Of a stretch of 64,000 nt of DNA, positions 36,795 to 46,231 are shown piece by piece. The stretch is from Fluviicola sp. (GTDB lineage: Bacteria > Bacteroidota > Bacteroidia > Flavobacteriales_D > Crocinitomicaceae), in NCBI GenBank assembly GCA_017983675.1, contig JAGOAZ010000001.1:41113-105112 (forward strand), given 5' to 3'. Each line of letters begins with the position of its first letter. Position 1 is the stretch's first letter. A program made the position numbers and the translations under genes. The notes under the pieces are model-generated. The model was not told the DNA's origin, did no database searches, and saw nothing but the letters and a program-made list of their open reading frames with translations.

Positions 36795-38099
36795 TTAGAA
36801 TTCTGTATATTTTATGGTTAATTTAGGTTTGTTCTTGTTGGAGGTCAAAGGACCATTAAAAATAATGCGTTCTGGACGAGCAGAATAATTCAAACTGATG
36901 ACCTTAATGCCTAAGTTTTCTGCATTTCCAGTAACAATATCTTGTAAGTAATCGCGTAAATCGATGACGTAACTTTTTCGTTGGTTATTGTAAATTGCAT
37001 TTCCAACACTGTAATCTTTTCCGTCTATAGTTTTGTATGCTACAACGACAGAACTCGGCGTGTAGGTATCGCCTGTTTGGAAGGCTATGGGTAATTCAAG
37101 CAATGCATTATGGATGACTGTTTTCGCACTGAAATTATCAACACTTGGAAATTTTACAACAGCACTTGCTCTGAAATTTTGCGTGTAAAATTCTTCCATA
37201 CCATAAAGTGTGTCAGCAAGCACGTTCGCTAATCCATATCCTGTATTATCAACATCGACATGCGTGAAATCAGCACATTTATTATCGATGATAAACGATA
37301 CTTTCTTTTGATCTGTTTCACCTTGGATTTTATAATAGAAAGTGATTTTCGAATCGTTGTTGTTCAAATTAAAATAGAACAACCCACCTGTGTTTGGTGC
37401 AGGATTGGATGGAGTCACACTTACTTTTAATCCTTTGAAATAATTTTTAAAGGTTGTTTCAGTATCAAAAGTAGTCGTGTTGATTCCTTCTGTTAATAGC
37501 GTTTGCCCCCATGAGTTGTCTAATCTTAAGCGTAACTGAGGAGCTAATGTGTCGTTGTCATCGATCACTACACTGGTAGTTGGTCGAGGAGTTTGTGTCG
37601 CACTTGTTGGGTCGATTAAATCAGTTGCTTTCGCAAGTTTTGTTGTATTAGCATAATAGTCGGCACCAATAGAAAGCGTATCATCTAATTCGTGTACTTC
37701 AAAAGTAAGTGGCGTCAATTTTCCAAAATAACCAGCATAACGCAGTGATAAAACAACAGAATCAACAACAGGAATTGAACCAGCGGCATCTGAAAAATCG
37801 CCAACAAAGTTGAATTGTGTATAAAATGATGCATTAGAAATACCAAATTTAGGATCGTGTACTTCTCCTAAAACGACAGATGATTGATTGTCAGTTTGGA
37901 ATGAATCTTCCGCTTGCGAATACGTCTGTAAATTGAACGTATCAATCGCGCCAGAAGCTAATAAATCATCTGGAGAAAGCGTACCATCTCCGAGGTGAGT
38001 AGTTGATTTTTTACAACTAGTAGTAGCGAGTGTTAACAGCAAACAAGCGGAAAGTATTGAAACAATCCGCCAGTTTTTTGAGCAATTTTTGTTGACCAT
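36795..38099 (-). CDS. DUF4270 lipoprotein
   Basis: The 434-aa protein has a lipoprotein signal (SILSACLLLTLATTSC, lipobox Cys about 29) and the DUF4270 layout: an early Y-x-T/QAEDSFQTDN...GEVHDPKFGISNASFYTQF block and a C-terminal LTIKYTEF. The family is widespread in Bacteroidota, usually between the glycogen-synthase-like gene and glmS as here, with no assigned function. It is probably an outer-membrane or surface lipoprotein. Gaps of 3-4 nt on both sides indicate an operon. Confidence 0.88.
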   Translation of the reverse strand: MVNKNCSKNWRIVSILSACLLLTLATTSCKKSTTHLGDGTLSPDDLLASGAIDTFNLQTYSQAEDSFQTDNQSSVVLGEVHDPKFGISNASFYTQFNFVGDFSDAAGSIPVVDSVVLSLRYAGYFGKLTPLTFEVHELDDTLSIGADYYANTTKLAKATDLIDPTSATQTPRPTTSVVIDDNDTLAPQLRLRLDNSWGQTLLTEGINTTTFDTETTFKNYFKGLKVSVTPSNPAPNTGGLFYFNLNNNDSKITFYYKIQGETDQKKVSFIIDNKCADFTHVDVDNTGYGLANVLADTLYGMEEFYTQNFRASAVVKFPSVDNFSAKTVIHNALLELPIAFQTGDTYTPSSVVVAYKTIDGKDYSVGNAIYNNQRKSYVIDLRDYLQDIVTGNAENLGIKVISLNYSARPERIIFNGPLTSNKNKPKLTIKYTEF

Positions 38100-38102
38100 A
38101 GT

Positions 38103-38930
38103 TTATACCAAAGCACCTTCTTCAAGCACTTTATCAAAGAATTCGTTCAATCCTTTCGTCAAGTTCTCTTCTGGTAAATAATTTAATTTCATACATGTTG
38201 CGTTGTCAAAAACAGTCGTTAATTCCGGAGAAATTTCCATACTACTTTGAATAACACCATCTGAGAACGCTACAGCTGCATTTGTTATTGCTTCCATCGT
38301 TGGATTTTTAACTAAAGTTGTGACTTCTTCGTCAAAACCATCAAAAGCCAACTTGTCTGCAAAGCGCGGATCCCATGCTTGTTTGAAACCTTCGTTTGTA
38401 TCGTAAATACTGTAAACCACTTTCGTGTCTGCAAAATGCGGATCCTTGTTGTACATTTTTTTGATGTACATCGGCATAAGAGAAGTCATCCAACCATGAC
38501 AGTGAATGACATCTGGTTTCCAGCCTAATTTTTTTACAGTTTCTAAAACGCCACGACAGAAGAACATACTTCTTTCATCATTATCAGGGTAGTCAGATCC
38601 ATCTTCTTGTGTTACGTTGTTTTTTCGTTTGAAAAATTCATCGTTATCAATGAAATAAACTTGAATACGTGCTGCAGGGATAGAAGCGACTTTGATGATT
38701 AACGGGTGATCATGATCGTCAATGATAATATTCATTCCCGACAAACGAATAACTTCGTGTAATTGATGTCTACGTTCGTTGATGCTTCCAAAACGAGGAG
38801 TAAATACGCGAATTTCTTTGCCATTCTCTTGCGTTCCTTGCGGAAGTTTACGAGCATTGTGCGAAATTTCTGACTTCGGAAGAAATGGGAAGATTTCCTG
38901 CGAAACAAATAGAATTCTTTTCTTTTCCAT
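38103..38930 (-). CDS. Short glycogen/starch synthase-like protein (GT5 N-terminal half)
   Basis: The 275-aa protein (start ATG at 38930; a TTG three codons upstream is less likely) matches the catalytic N-terminal domain of glycogen synthase: KRILFVSQEIFPFLP, RVFTPRFGSINERRHQLHEV, DVIHCHGWMTSLMP. The usual second Rossmann domain is absent, and the K-x-G-G-L ADP-glucose motif reads KSEISHNARKLPQG, so normal glycogen synthase activity is doubtful. This short form is found beside panC in many Bacteroidota. It heads the operon with DUF4270 and glmS and diverges from panC. Confidence 0.8.
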   Translation of the reverse strand: MEKKRILFVSQEIFPFLPKSEISHNARKLPQGTQENGKEIRVFTPRFGSINERRHQLHEVIRLSGMNIIIDDHDHPLIIKVASIPAARIQVYFIDNDEFFKRKNNVTQEDGSDYPDNDERSMFFCRGVLETVKKLGWKPDVIHCHGWMTSLMPMYIKKMYNKDPHFADTKVVYSIYDTNEGFKQAWDPRFADKLAFDGFDEEVTTLVKNPTMEAITNAAVAFSDGVIQSSMEISPELTTVFDNATCMKLNYLPEENLTKGLNEFFDKVLEEGALV

Positions 38931-39043
38931 CGTATCCAAAAGGGGAATTTGTTATTATAAGGTGCAAAATTAAGAAAAAAAGAGCGAAACTTCAATTAAT
39001 TCGTATAGTTTTGCCTGCTTAATTTGGATAAAACCCATTTACA

Positions 39044-39889
39044 GTGAAATTAATTGCTTCGTTGACGGAACTTTCTTCCATTTTATCTTCGTACAAACAA
39101 GAAGGTAAAACGATAGGTTTTGTCCCTACAATGGGTGCGTTGCACGATGGTCACATGGATCTCATTCGTGCTGCAAAGCAACATGCTGATGTAGTTGTTG
39201 CAAGTGTTTTTGTCAATCCCACTCAATTCAATAATTCAAGTGATTTAAACTTGTATCCCCGAACTCCGGAAAAAGACCAAGCATTGTTAGCTGAAAACGG
39301 ATGTGATATCGCTTTTTTTCCAACAGTTGAGACAATCTATCCAATAAATCTAATCACGCCATCTATTGATATTGCTGCGCTAGAAAAAGTGATGGAAGGA
39401 GCTTTTCGCCCTGGACATTTTGCGGGAGTTGTTCAGGTTGTTTACCGCTTTTTCGAATTAATTCAACCTGACTTTGCTTTTTTCGGATTAAAAGACTTTC
39501 AGCAAGTGGCTGTTATTCAACACATGGTGAAGCAATTAAATTTGTCCGTTCAAATTATTCCTTGTCCAACAAAGCGTGAACTTGGAGGCTTAGCAATGAG
39601 CAGCCGCAATTTAAGACTTTCTCCTGCGCAAAAAGAACAAGCGTTAATCATTTACAAGACCTTGACTTTTTGTCAAGAAAATTGCCGTAAACTTTCACCA
39701 AAAGCATTGCGCGATGCAGCTGTTTCATTTTTTGAACAAAGCGAATTACAGTTGGAGTATTTATCAATTTCAACTACTGATACCTTGGAAGAATTGCAGG
39801 AAAAATGGCCGGCTCAAGCTGTTGTTTGTATCGCTTGTTATTGTGGAGATGTTCGCTTAATCGATAATTTAATCCTACAAATCGATTAA
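39044..39889 (+). CDS. panC: Pantoate-beta-alanine ligase
   Basis: The 281-aa protein has the HIGH-like motif VPTMGALHDGHMDLI (about 27-41), VFVNPTQFN, FGLKDFQQVAVI and the KMSKS-like AMSSRN. It joins pantoate and beta-alanine in pantothenate (CoA) synthesis. It precedes panD by 63 nt, so substrate supply and use are linked. Confidence 0.96.
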   Translation: MKLIASLTELSSILSSYKQEGKTIGFVPTMGALHDGHMDLIRAAKQHADVVVASVFVNPTQFNNSSDLNLYPRTPEKDQALLAENGCDIAFFPTVETIYPINLITPSIDIAALEKVMEGAFRPGHFAGVVQVVYRFFELIQPDFAFFGLKDFQQVAVIQHMVKQLNLSVQIIPCPTKRELGGLAMSSRNLRLSPAQKEQALIIYKTLTFCQENCRKLSPKALRDAAVSFFEQSELQLEYLSISTTDTLEELQEKWPAQAVVCIACYCGDVRLIDNLILQID

Positions 39890-39952
39890 TTCTTTCAGAA
39901 CTTATTTCGGTTTCTTATTTTTCAATTAACTTTGCACACCTTTTAATAAAAG

Positions 39953-40303
39953 ATGTTAATACAAGCTGTAAAATCAAAAATTCACCGTGTTCGTGTGACA
40001 CAAGCTGAATTAAATTATGTTGGAAGTATCACGATTGATGAAGTACTCATGGATGCCGCTAATTTAGTGGAAGGTGAAAAAGTTCAAGTAGTGAATATTA
40101 ACAACGGCGAACGTCTCGAAACGTATGTCATCAAAGGCGATCGTGGTACAGGAACAATTTGTTTGAATGGTCCTGCAGCTCGTAAAGTTGCTGTTGGAGA
40201 TATCGTTATCATCATTGGTTATGGTTACATGACGATGGATGAAGCGCGCAATTTCACACCATCACTTGTTTTCCCGGAAGAAGGAACCAATCAATTGGTT
40301 TAA
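39953..40303 (+). CDS. panD: Aspartate 1-decarboxylase
   Basis: The 116-aa proenzyme has the self-cleavage site in NYVGSITID (Gly24-Ser25), where Ser25 becomes the pyruvoyl group. The remaining [17 protein letters not shown] and LNGPAAR match the family. It makes beta-alanine for panC just upstream. Confidence 0.96.
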   Translation: MLIQAVKSKIHRVRVTQAELNYVGSITIDEVLMDAANLVEGEKVQVVNINNGERLETYVIKGDRGTGTICLNGPAARKVAVGDIVIIIGYGYMTMDEARNFTPSLVFPEEGTNQLV

Positions 40304-40336
40304 ATTCATACCTTTCAGCTGTTTAAAATATCTATC

Positions 40337-40852
40337 ATGTCCAATTACCAACGTGTTTTAGCTAAATTTCATACAATCGCTGATATGGCGAAGCAAATTG
40401 AAAAATGGAAAATGGCTGGTGAACGTGTGATTTTCACCAATGGATGTTTTGATATTTTACACAAAGGTCACGTCACTTATTTAGCACAAGCTGCTGACTT
40501 CGGTACCAAATTGGTTATTGGCATCAACGCGGACGCATCAGTGAAACGCTTAGGAAAAGGAGATGACCGACCAATTAACTCAGAAGATGCGCGCGCATTG
40601 TTGATTGCATCACTCGATTTTGTTGCTGGAGTTGTTGTCTTTTCGGAAGATACTCCCATTCATTTGATCGAACAATTACAGCCTGATGTATTGGTGAAAG
40701 GTGCGGATTACGATGCAGATGAAACCGATCCAACCAGTAAAAAATATATTGTGGGACGAGAAACTGTTATGCTCTATGGCGGAATTGTGAAAACGGTCGC
40801 GTTGGTCGAAGGGTTCTCAACAACTGGAATACTTAATAAAATCCGCAATTAA
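40337..40852 (+). CDS. rfaE2: Heptose 1-phosphate adenylyltransferase (RfaE domain II)
   Basis: The 171-aa protein is a single cytidylyltransferase-like domain with TNGCFDILHKGHVTYL (about 34-49) carrying HxGH, and VKGADYDADET and GGIVKTVALVEGFSTT at the C-terminus. This is the HldE C-terminal activity as a separate protein, activating D-beta-manno-heptose 1-phosphate for LPS core. Its stop overlaps the convergent membrane-protein gene by 4 nt. Confidence 0.92.
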   Translation: MSNYQRVLAKFHTIADMAKQIEKWKMAGERVIFTNGCFDILHKGHVTYLAQAADFGTKLVIGINADASVKRLGKGDDRPINSEDARALLIASLDFVAGVVVFSEDTPIHLIEQLQPDVLVKGADYDADETDPTSKKYIVGRETVMLYGGIVKTVALVEGFSTTGILNKIRN

Positions 40853-41289
40853 GCGACAGTCGTTTCTTTTTTGTCAGTTACTTCATCTTTCTTTTTTTTC
40901 CGTATCAAGAAATGAGCAATCATTCCTAATGGAATACACATGACAGTAGTAGTAATTACGACCCACGTTGGGTGACCAGGCATCAACAACATATTCATGT
41001 ACATCAATAATTGCAAAATTCCTGCAACAATAATACTTGGTTTGACAGCTGTTCTTCCTTGAATAAAACTAGCTGTTAAGCCAGCAATAAAAACACTGAT
41101 TCCCCAATTGATGACTAAGAGGACTTTTAAGAAGACTGGAATCTGTTGCACGTAATCGAACAATTCTTTTTGAGTTGCGTTTTCACTCGGAACGTTAAGG
41201 GAGGAGAATGAATGAATTAAGGTTTCACCTCCTGCGATGATAATTCCACCAATGATTAATCCAATAATTATTGCAGCAATTTGTCTCAT
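40849..41289 (-). CDS. Four-helix membrane protein, unknown function
   Basis: The 146-aa protein has four hydrophobic segments (about 4-22, 50-70, 80-97, 106-127) and a highly charged C-terminal tail (RKKKKDEVTDKKETT). It resembles small uncharacterised Bacteroidota membrane proteins with an IIIGLIIGGIIIAGGE start. It lies 10 nt downstream of the Mla-type ATPase gene on the same strand, so it may be co-transcribed, but no role is evident. Confidence 0.65.
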   Translation of the reverse strand: MRQIAAIIIGLIIGGIIIAGGETLIHSFSSLNVPSENATQKELFDYVQQIPVFLKVLLVINWGISVFIAGLTASFIQGRTAVKPSIIVAGILQLLMYMNMLLMPGHPTWVVITTTVMCIPLGMIAHFLIRKKKKDEVTDKKETTVA

Positions 41290-41299
41290 ATTGAACGAA

Positions 41300-42064
41300 T
41301 TATTTTTTTTGTTTCATTGTTTCCTTGATTTCTTTCATGAATTCAGAAGCATAAACAAAATCATTGATTTCAGGATTGTCTGTTGTGATGATTGAGTTTC
41401 TATCGCCCTGCCACCAGTTTTTTCCTTGGTGAATGAACAAAATATTATCGCCAATTTCAATAACGGAGTTCATATCGTGCGTAATAACGATGGTCGTAAT
41501 GTTGTATTCGTATGTGATTTCACGAATCAAGTTGTCAATAACAATCGATGTTTTTGGATCCAAACCAGAATTGGGTTCGTCGCAGAATAAATATTTCGGA
41601 TTCATTGCAATAGCCCGAGCAATCGCAACACGTTTCTGCATACCACCACTACATTCTGAAGGGAACAACTTATTGCGTCCTGTCAAATTAACGCGATCCA
41701 AGCAAAAGTTGACACGTTCCAACATCTCCGCTTTCGACATTTTGGTAAACATCGTCAAGGGGAACATGACATTTTCTTGTACAGTCAGGGAGTCAAACAA
41801 AGCGGCACCTTGAAAAAGCATCCCGATTTCTTTGTGAATCTCTTTCTTTTCGGAACGATTCATGTTACAGAAATCGCGGTCATCGTACATGATTTGGCCA
41901 CTGTTTACATCATGAAGTCCGACAATGCATTTTGCTAAAACAGATTTTCCTTGACCAGATTGACCGATAATCATGTTGACTTTTCCTTTGTGGAAAGTGG
42001 CATTAATATCTTTCAAGACTTCGTTGTCGCCAAATCGTTTATTGATGTTTTTTACTTCAATCAT
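41300..42064 (-). CDS. MlaF-like ABC transporter ATPase
   Basis: The 254-aa protein has Walker A GQSGQGKS (34-41), signature CSGGMQKR, Walker B YLFCDEP and the H-loop ITHDM. The GLDPKTSIVIDNLI segment is typical of the MlaF/Ttg2A group, which with an MlaE permease moves phospholipids between the membranes. The start overlaps the stop of the permease gene by one base. Confidence 0.9.
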   Translation of the reverse strand: MIEVKNINKRFGDNEVLKDINATFHKGKVNMIIGQSGQGKSVLAKCIVGLHDVNSGQIMYDDRDFCNMNRSEKKEIHKEIGMLFQGAALFDSLTVQENVMFPLTMFTKMSKAEMLERVNFCLDRVNLTGRNKLFPSECSGGMQKRVAIARAIAMNPKYLFCDEPNSGLDPKTSIVIDNLIREITYEYNITTIVITHDMNSVIEIGDNILFIHQGKNWWQGDRNSIITTDNPEINDFVYASEFMKEIKETMKQKK

Positions 42065-42804
42065 TACAACAAAATCATTTGAGTGAGTAAAAAGTTGGCA
42101 ATCAAGATCGCAACACTCGCACTCACAACAGATTGCGTTGAAGAGCGACCAACATCTAATGCGCCACCTTTTGTGTAATAACCAAAGAAAGAGGCGATTG
42201 ATGTGATTAAAAATGCAAACACGACAGCTTTTGTCAACGCGTAATAAATATCACTATTGATGTAGAAAAAACGCAACCCATAAATGTACGTATCTGTTGA
42301 TGATAAGCCGGAAAGTAACAACGACAACCAACCACCAACTAAACTCAATCCGATGGAAAAGATAATCAACACGGGGAAGAACAGCATCGCTGCAATTATT
42401 TTCGGTAACACCAAGTAGTTCAATGAATTCACCCCCATAATTTCCAAAGCATCGATTTGTTCGGTCACACGCATCGTTCCGATTTCGGACGCAATATTAG
42501 ACCCGACTTTCCCCGCTAAAATCAAGGAAATAATTGTTGGTGAAAATTCGAGAATCGTACTCGAACGCGTAATGTAACCAATTGTATAGGCTGGCAACCA
42601 AGGCGAATCCATGTTGGAAGCAGTTTGCAAGGCAATAACACCACCCATAAACGTTGACATCAAAGCAACAATCGGAATGGATTTGATGCCAATAAACTCA
42701 ATTTCTTCAAATAAGCGTACGCGAAAAATGCGCCATTTTTCCGGTTTCGAAAAAACGATGCTCAGCATAATCGCATATTTACCAATGTTATTCAGTACTT
42801 TCAT
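42064..42804 (-). CDS. MlaE-family ABC permease
   Basis: The 246-aa protein (start at the second ATG, 42804, giving MKVLNNIGKYAIML, the usual family N-terminus; the frame extends to 42837) has the MlaE signature GTMRVTEQIDALEIMGVNSLNYLVLPK and five to six membrane helices. With the adjacent ATPase it should form an inner-membrane lipid transporter for outer-membrane asymmetry. The MCE-domain partner is not in the window. Confidence 0.9.
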   Translation of the reverse strand: MKVLNNIGKYAIMLSIVFSKPEKWRIFRVRLFEEIEFIGIKSIPIVALMSTFMGGVIALQTASNMDSPWLPAYTIGYITRSSTILEFSPTIISLILAGKVGSNIASEIGTMRVTEQIDALEIMGVNSLNYLVLPKIIAAMLFFPVLIIFSIGLSLVGGWLSLLLSGLSSTDTYIYGLRFFYINSDIYYALTKAVVFAFLITSIASFFGYYTKGGALDVGRSSTQSVVSASVAILIANFLLTQMILL

Positions 42805-42942
42805 TTCGGATATAAAGGTACAAGAAAATTTTTTCATGCAGTGCTTTCCTACTTTTTCAACCTTACTTCTCTCAAAACTTTTTTTCTTCGATGAATTATT
42901 CAGCGTGTAAACACGTTACTTTGTAAAATAGTCACATAGGAA

Positions 42943-43578
42943 ATGGATAAAAAACACGTATTAATGAAGCAATTAAAGCCTTATTTGCCCGCGGGGTTTG
43001 ATGAGATGGTTGCCGATTTATTACTACTTTATCCAGTACGTTTTGCCATCACGAATCCAAGAGCGACCAAGTTGGGCGATTACCGAGCACCGATGAAAGG
43101 GGAGAAGTTCCACCGTATTTCGGTCAATGGAAATCTGAATCAATACAGTTTTTTGATCACGACCTTACATGAATTTGCTCATTTGGAAACGTTTTTGAAT
43201 TATGGTCACCAAGTGAAACCGCATGGCGAAGAATGGAAACAGCAATACAGAGAACGCCTTTGGCCTGCTATCCAAACGGGGAAACTTCCAAAAGAAATTG
43301 AAAGTGCGTTGATGGTCAGTTTGACCAATACAAAAGCGTCTTCGTGCACCGATACACAGCTTTCGCGTGTGTTACGCCAATTTGATAAACGACCTGCGCA
43401 TGATTTAGTTCTTGAGGAATTGCCGAATAATGCTATTTTTGTCTTGCAAGGTCGCCAATTCCGAAAAGGAGAGTTAAGACGAACGCGCTTTTTGTGCGAA
43501 GAAATAACCAGTAAGCGCATATTTTTAGTTCACGCGCTTGCAACTGTAGAATCGATTAATAAAGAATATGAAGGATAA
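42943..43578 (+). CDS. SprT-like metalloprotease-domain protein
   Basis: The 211-aa protein has a zinc-protease-like motif TTLHEFAHLETF (His76, Glu77, His80) followed by GHQVKPHGEEWK, which matches the SprT-like domain where a later His completes the site. A C-terminal small domain (FVLQGRQFRKGELRRTRFLCEE) follows. The role is unknown; related domains act in DNA-protein crosslink repair in eukaryotes. It overlaps the next gene by 11 nt. Confidence 0.85.
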   Translation: MDKKHVLMKQLKPYLPAGFDEMVADLLLLYPVRFAITNPRATKLGDYRAPMKGEKFHRISVNGNLNQYSFLITTLHEFAHLETFLNYGHQVKPHGEEWKQQYRERLWPAIQTGKLPKEIESALMVSLTNTKASSCTDTQLSRVLRQFDKRPAHDLVLEELPNNAIFVLQGRQFRKGELRRTRFLCEEITSKRIFLVHALATVESINKEYEG

Positions 43579-44656
43579 TTATTGTGTCATCATGGCAGGT
43601 GGAATCGGAAGTCGTTTCTGGCCAATGTCAACTGCTCAGCGCCCAAAACAATTTTTAGATGTATTGGGGATTGGAAAATCATTGTTACGCATGACTTTTG
43701 AGCGTTTGTTAAACGTTGCACCCGCTGAAAACATTTACATCGTAACCAATGCAGGCTACAAAGAGTTGGTGATGGAACAATTGCCTGAATTATCCGAAGG
43801 TCAAGTCTTGACGGAACCGGAACGTAAAAACACAGCTCCTTGTATCACGTATGCAGCTGCTAAAATTTATTCGATTAATCGCAATGCAACGTTAATCGTC
43901 GCACCTTCCGATCACTTGATTTTAAAAGAAGAAAAATTCACCAACATCATCAATACTGCTATCGCTGCTGCAAATGCGGGAGATCAGTTGGTGACTTTGG
44001 GAATCAAACCAACACGTCCTGACACGGGTTATGGTTACATCGAATTTATTGAAGACGGTGATATTTTACCGGGACAAGTGAAAAAAGTAAAACACTTCAC
44101 CGAAAAGCCGAACCGCGATTTAGCGGAAATTTTCTTGAAAAGCGGAAATTATTACTGGAATTCAGGTATTTTCATTTGGAAAGCAAGTACGATATTACAA
44201 GCATTGAACAAGTTCAAACCGGATTTACACCACTTTTTCACCAATCAACAAGAAAAATACAACACGCCAGACGAACAAGCTTATGTGAACGCATGTTTTT
44301 CAGCTTGTGAAGACATTTCTATCGACTTTGCAGTAATGGAGAACGCGAAAAACGTTTCATTGGTGTTAGCGAATTTCGATTGGTCCGATTTGGGAACATG
44401 GGGAAGTTTATACGCCCATTTGGACAAAGATTACAACGGAAATGCGGTGATTGGCGACAATGTACACATGATTAATTCCGAAAATTGTATCGTAAACTTA
44501 CCGAACAATAAATTGGCATTGATTCAAGGATTGAATCATTACATCATCGTTGAATCGGATAATATGTTGATGATCTTGAATCAACAAGATGAACAAAACT
44601 TAAAAAAATACATGGCTCCGATGGAAGAAAAGAGTCCACAGTTTTTTCCAAAATAA
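43568..44656 (+). CDS. Mannose-1-phosphate guanylyltransferase
   Basis: The 362-aa protein has the nucleotidyltransferase signature MAGGIGSRFWPMS (about 9-21), RPKQFLDVLG, VAPSDHLIL, PDTGYGYIEF, FTEKPNRDLA and the SIDFAVMENA motif, all typical of ManC-type GDP-mannose pyrophosphorylases lacking the C-terminal isomerase domain. It makes GDP-mannose for glycans. Translationally coupled to the SprT-like gene by an 11-nt overlap; followed by a strong terminator. Confidence 0.94.
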   Translation: MKDNYCVIMAGGIGSRFWPMSTAQRPKQFLDVLGIGKSLLRMTFERLLNVAPAENIYIVTNAGYKELVMEQLPELSEGQVLTEPERKNTAPCITYAAAKIYSINRNATLIVAPSDHLILKEEKFTNIINTAIAAANAGDQLVTLGIKPTRPDTGYGYIEFIEDGDILPGQVKKVKHFTEKPNRDLAEIFLKSGNYYWNSGIFIWKASTILQALNKFKPDLHHFFTNQQEKYNTPDEQAYVNACFSACEDISIDFAVMENAKNVSLVLANFDWSDLGTWGSLYAHLDKDYNGNAVIGDNVHMINSENCIVNLPNNKLALIQGLNHYIIVESDNMLMILNQQDEQNLKKYMAPMEEKSPQFFPK

Positions 44657-44674
44657 TCCAACAAAATAACGCAA

Positions 44675-44713
44675 CAAAAAACGGCTATCTCAATTGAAAT
44701 AGCCGTTTTTTTT
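44675..44713. terminator. Bidirectional terminator
   Basis: ACGGCTAT (44681-44688) and ATAGCCGT (44699-44706) form an 8-bp stem with A and T runs on the two sides, between convergent genes. Confidence 0.88.
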
Positions 44714-44725
44714 ATTTGTTGAAAA

Positions 44726-45436
44726 TTAGTCGTTGCGTGCTTCCCATTCGCGGAGTAAGTCGAAATAACTTAACGTTTCCATAATGACAACGCCTCCTGT
44801 TGTATCACCGTATTTTGCTGGAATTGCTCCTGCATAGACCATGATGTAACCCAAAGATGCACTCGGAACATTTTGAATCCCTTCCATTTTCACACCGTCG
44901 ATGTAACTGATCATGTCGCCCTTGCGTGCTCCTCTAAACACGAGTTGTCCATCATCTGTCATGCGCACATCAGTTGTCATGCTTGCAACCATTTTTGCAG
45001 CTTCAAATTTAATAGGCAACACTTTGATGTCTTTTCTACCCATTTTTATTTCAGGGGCAACACCTTTTCCAAGTGATAATATGGGAGCAGTAATTACACC
45101 ACCATCGATTGTTTTTATTGCAATGTTGGTCACTATTCCCAAGTCGCCAAAACCGTCTGGAGCAACTTCTGCTTTTTTAGGTGCTACAACCGTGTCGCCT
45201 TCGTACACAAAATATACGGTATATTCTCCTGGCGGAACAGCTGAAATGCGAAATCGCCCGTCTTCGTCTGTTAAGGTGCGGAAAACTTCTTCGCCACGAT
45301 TGGTATATACCAACGCCCCAAAAAGACTTTCTTTTTTATCAGCAGACTTAAATGTTCCGATGATGTCACCAAATGTGTTTTGAGCAAAACTCATTCCTAC
45401 AATGAATAAAGCTCCTAATGTTGTGATTGTTTTCAT
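44726..45436 (-). CDS. Secreted carboxypeptidase-regulatory-like / TonB plug protein
   Basis: The 236-aa protein has a signal peptide (TTLGALFIVGMSFAQ), a beta-sandwich CarboxypepD-reg-like domain (DIIGTFKSADKKESLFGALVYT to PPGEYTVYFVYEGD, about 22-85) and a TonB-receptor plug-like region (DGQLVFRGARKGDMISYIDGVKM...GDTTGGVVIMET, about 160-225). There is no beta barrel, so it is a plug-only protein rather than a receptor. Single gene; function unknown. A terminator of the upstream NifU gene lies before it. Confidence 0.75.
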   Translation of the reverse strand: MKTITTLGALFIVGMSFAQNTFGDIIGTFKSADKKESLFGALVYTNRGEEVFRTLTDEDGRFRISAVPPGEYTVYFVYEGDTVVAPKKAEVAPDGFGDLGIVTNIAIKTIDGGVITAPILSLGKGVAPEIKMGRKDIKVLPIKFEAAKMVASMTTDVRMTDDGQLVFRGARKGDMISYIDGVKMEGIQNVPSASLGYIMVYAGAIPAKYGDTTGGVVIMETLSYFDLLREWEARND

Positions 45437-45495
45437 GGTTTATTGAATTAATTGTTTCTTCTAAGATGTCAAGGTTCAAATTATTCCATAAAAAA

Positions 45496-45520
45496 AGCGT
45501 GAAAAAATTTTCCACGCTTC
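45496..45520 (-). terminator. Terminator of the NifU-domain gene
   Basis: AAGCGTG and CACGCTT pair around an AT-rich loop; on the minus strand a T run follows. Confidence 0.82.
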
Positions 45521-45542
45521 GTTAATTTATTGATAATGTGTT

Positions 45543-46145
45543 TTATAGCGATTCTGCAACCACTTCTTTTACTTCTGGTAAATGTTGTTTCAATAAGTTT
45601 TCAATTCCACCTTTCAATGTTGCTGTACTCGATGGACAACCTGAACACGATCCGCGCAAGGCAACTGTTACAATTCCTTCGTCAAATCCAACAAAGTCAA
45701 TTGCACCACCGTCACCTTCAACTGCAGGACGAACGTATTCATCTAACAACGAACGAATCGCATCATCGTATTCGGAAGGAGCGTATTCTTTCACTGGTTT
45801 TGATTCGTCTGTGCTCACTTTTGCTTTCGGAGCAGGCATTTGAATCAATACATCTTTGCTTTCTGCTAACCAGTTTTTTACGAATTCACGTAATTCCATG
45901 GCAACAAAATCCCAAGAAATGCTATCGTTTTTAGCGATGGTTACAAAATTTGATGCAATGAACACACCTTTCACAAATGGGAAGTTGAACAATTCTTCTG
46001 CCAATGGCGAATATCCTTTTGCTTCTGCTTGTGAGGTGAATTCAACCGATTCACCGGTTAATAAGATATATTTATTCGCAACAAATTTCATTGTGTTCGG
46101 GTTGGGAGTCATCTCAACATAAACAGTTACGGGTACTTGTGTCAT
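45543..46145 (-). CDS. NifU family protein (Nfu N-terminal + NifU C-terminal domains)
   Basis: The 200-aa protein has an Nfu N-terminal domain (VEMTPNPNTMKFVANKYIL to about residue 95) and a NifU C-terminal domain with DEYVRPAVEGDGGAIDFVGF and cluster-binding SCSGCPSS. It delivers Fe-S clusters to target proteins. It is the second NifU-domain gene in the window and, unlike that at 2909, carries the targeting N-domain. Confidence 0.93.
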   Translation of the reverse strand: MTQVPVTVYVEMTPNPNTMKFVANKYILLTGESVEFTSQAEAKGYSPLAEELFNFPFVKGVFIASNFVTIAKNDSISWDFVAMELREFVKNWLAESKDVLIQMPAPKAKVSTDESKPVKEYAPSEYDDAIRSLLDEYVRPAVEGDGGAIDFVGFDEGIVTVALRGSCSGCPSSTATLKGGIENLLKQHLPEVKEVVAESL

Positions 46146-46231
46146 AATTCAATTTTATTGGATACAAAAATACGTATTTGTCAGGGGATAAAGCGGAATA
46201 AAAAAAGTTAAATTCGTTGCATTTCGTTCAA

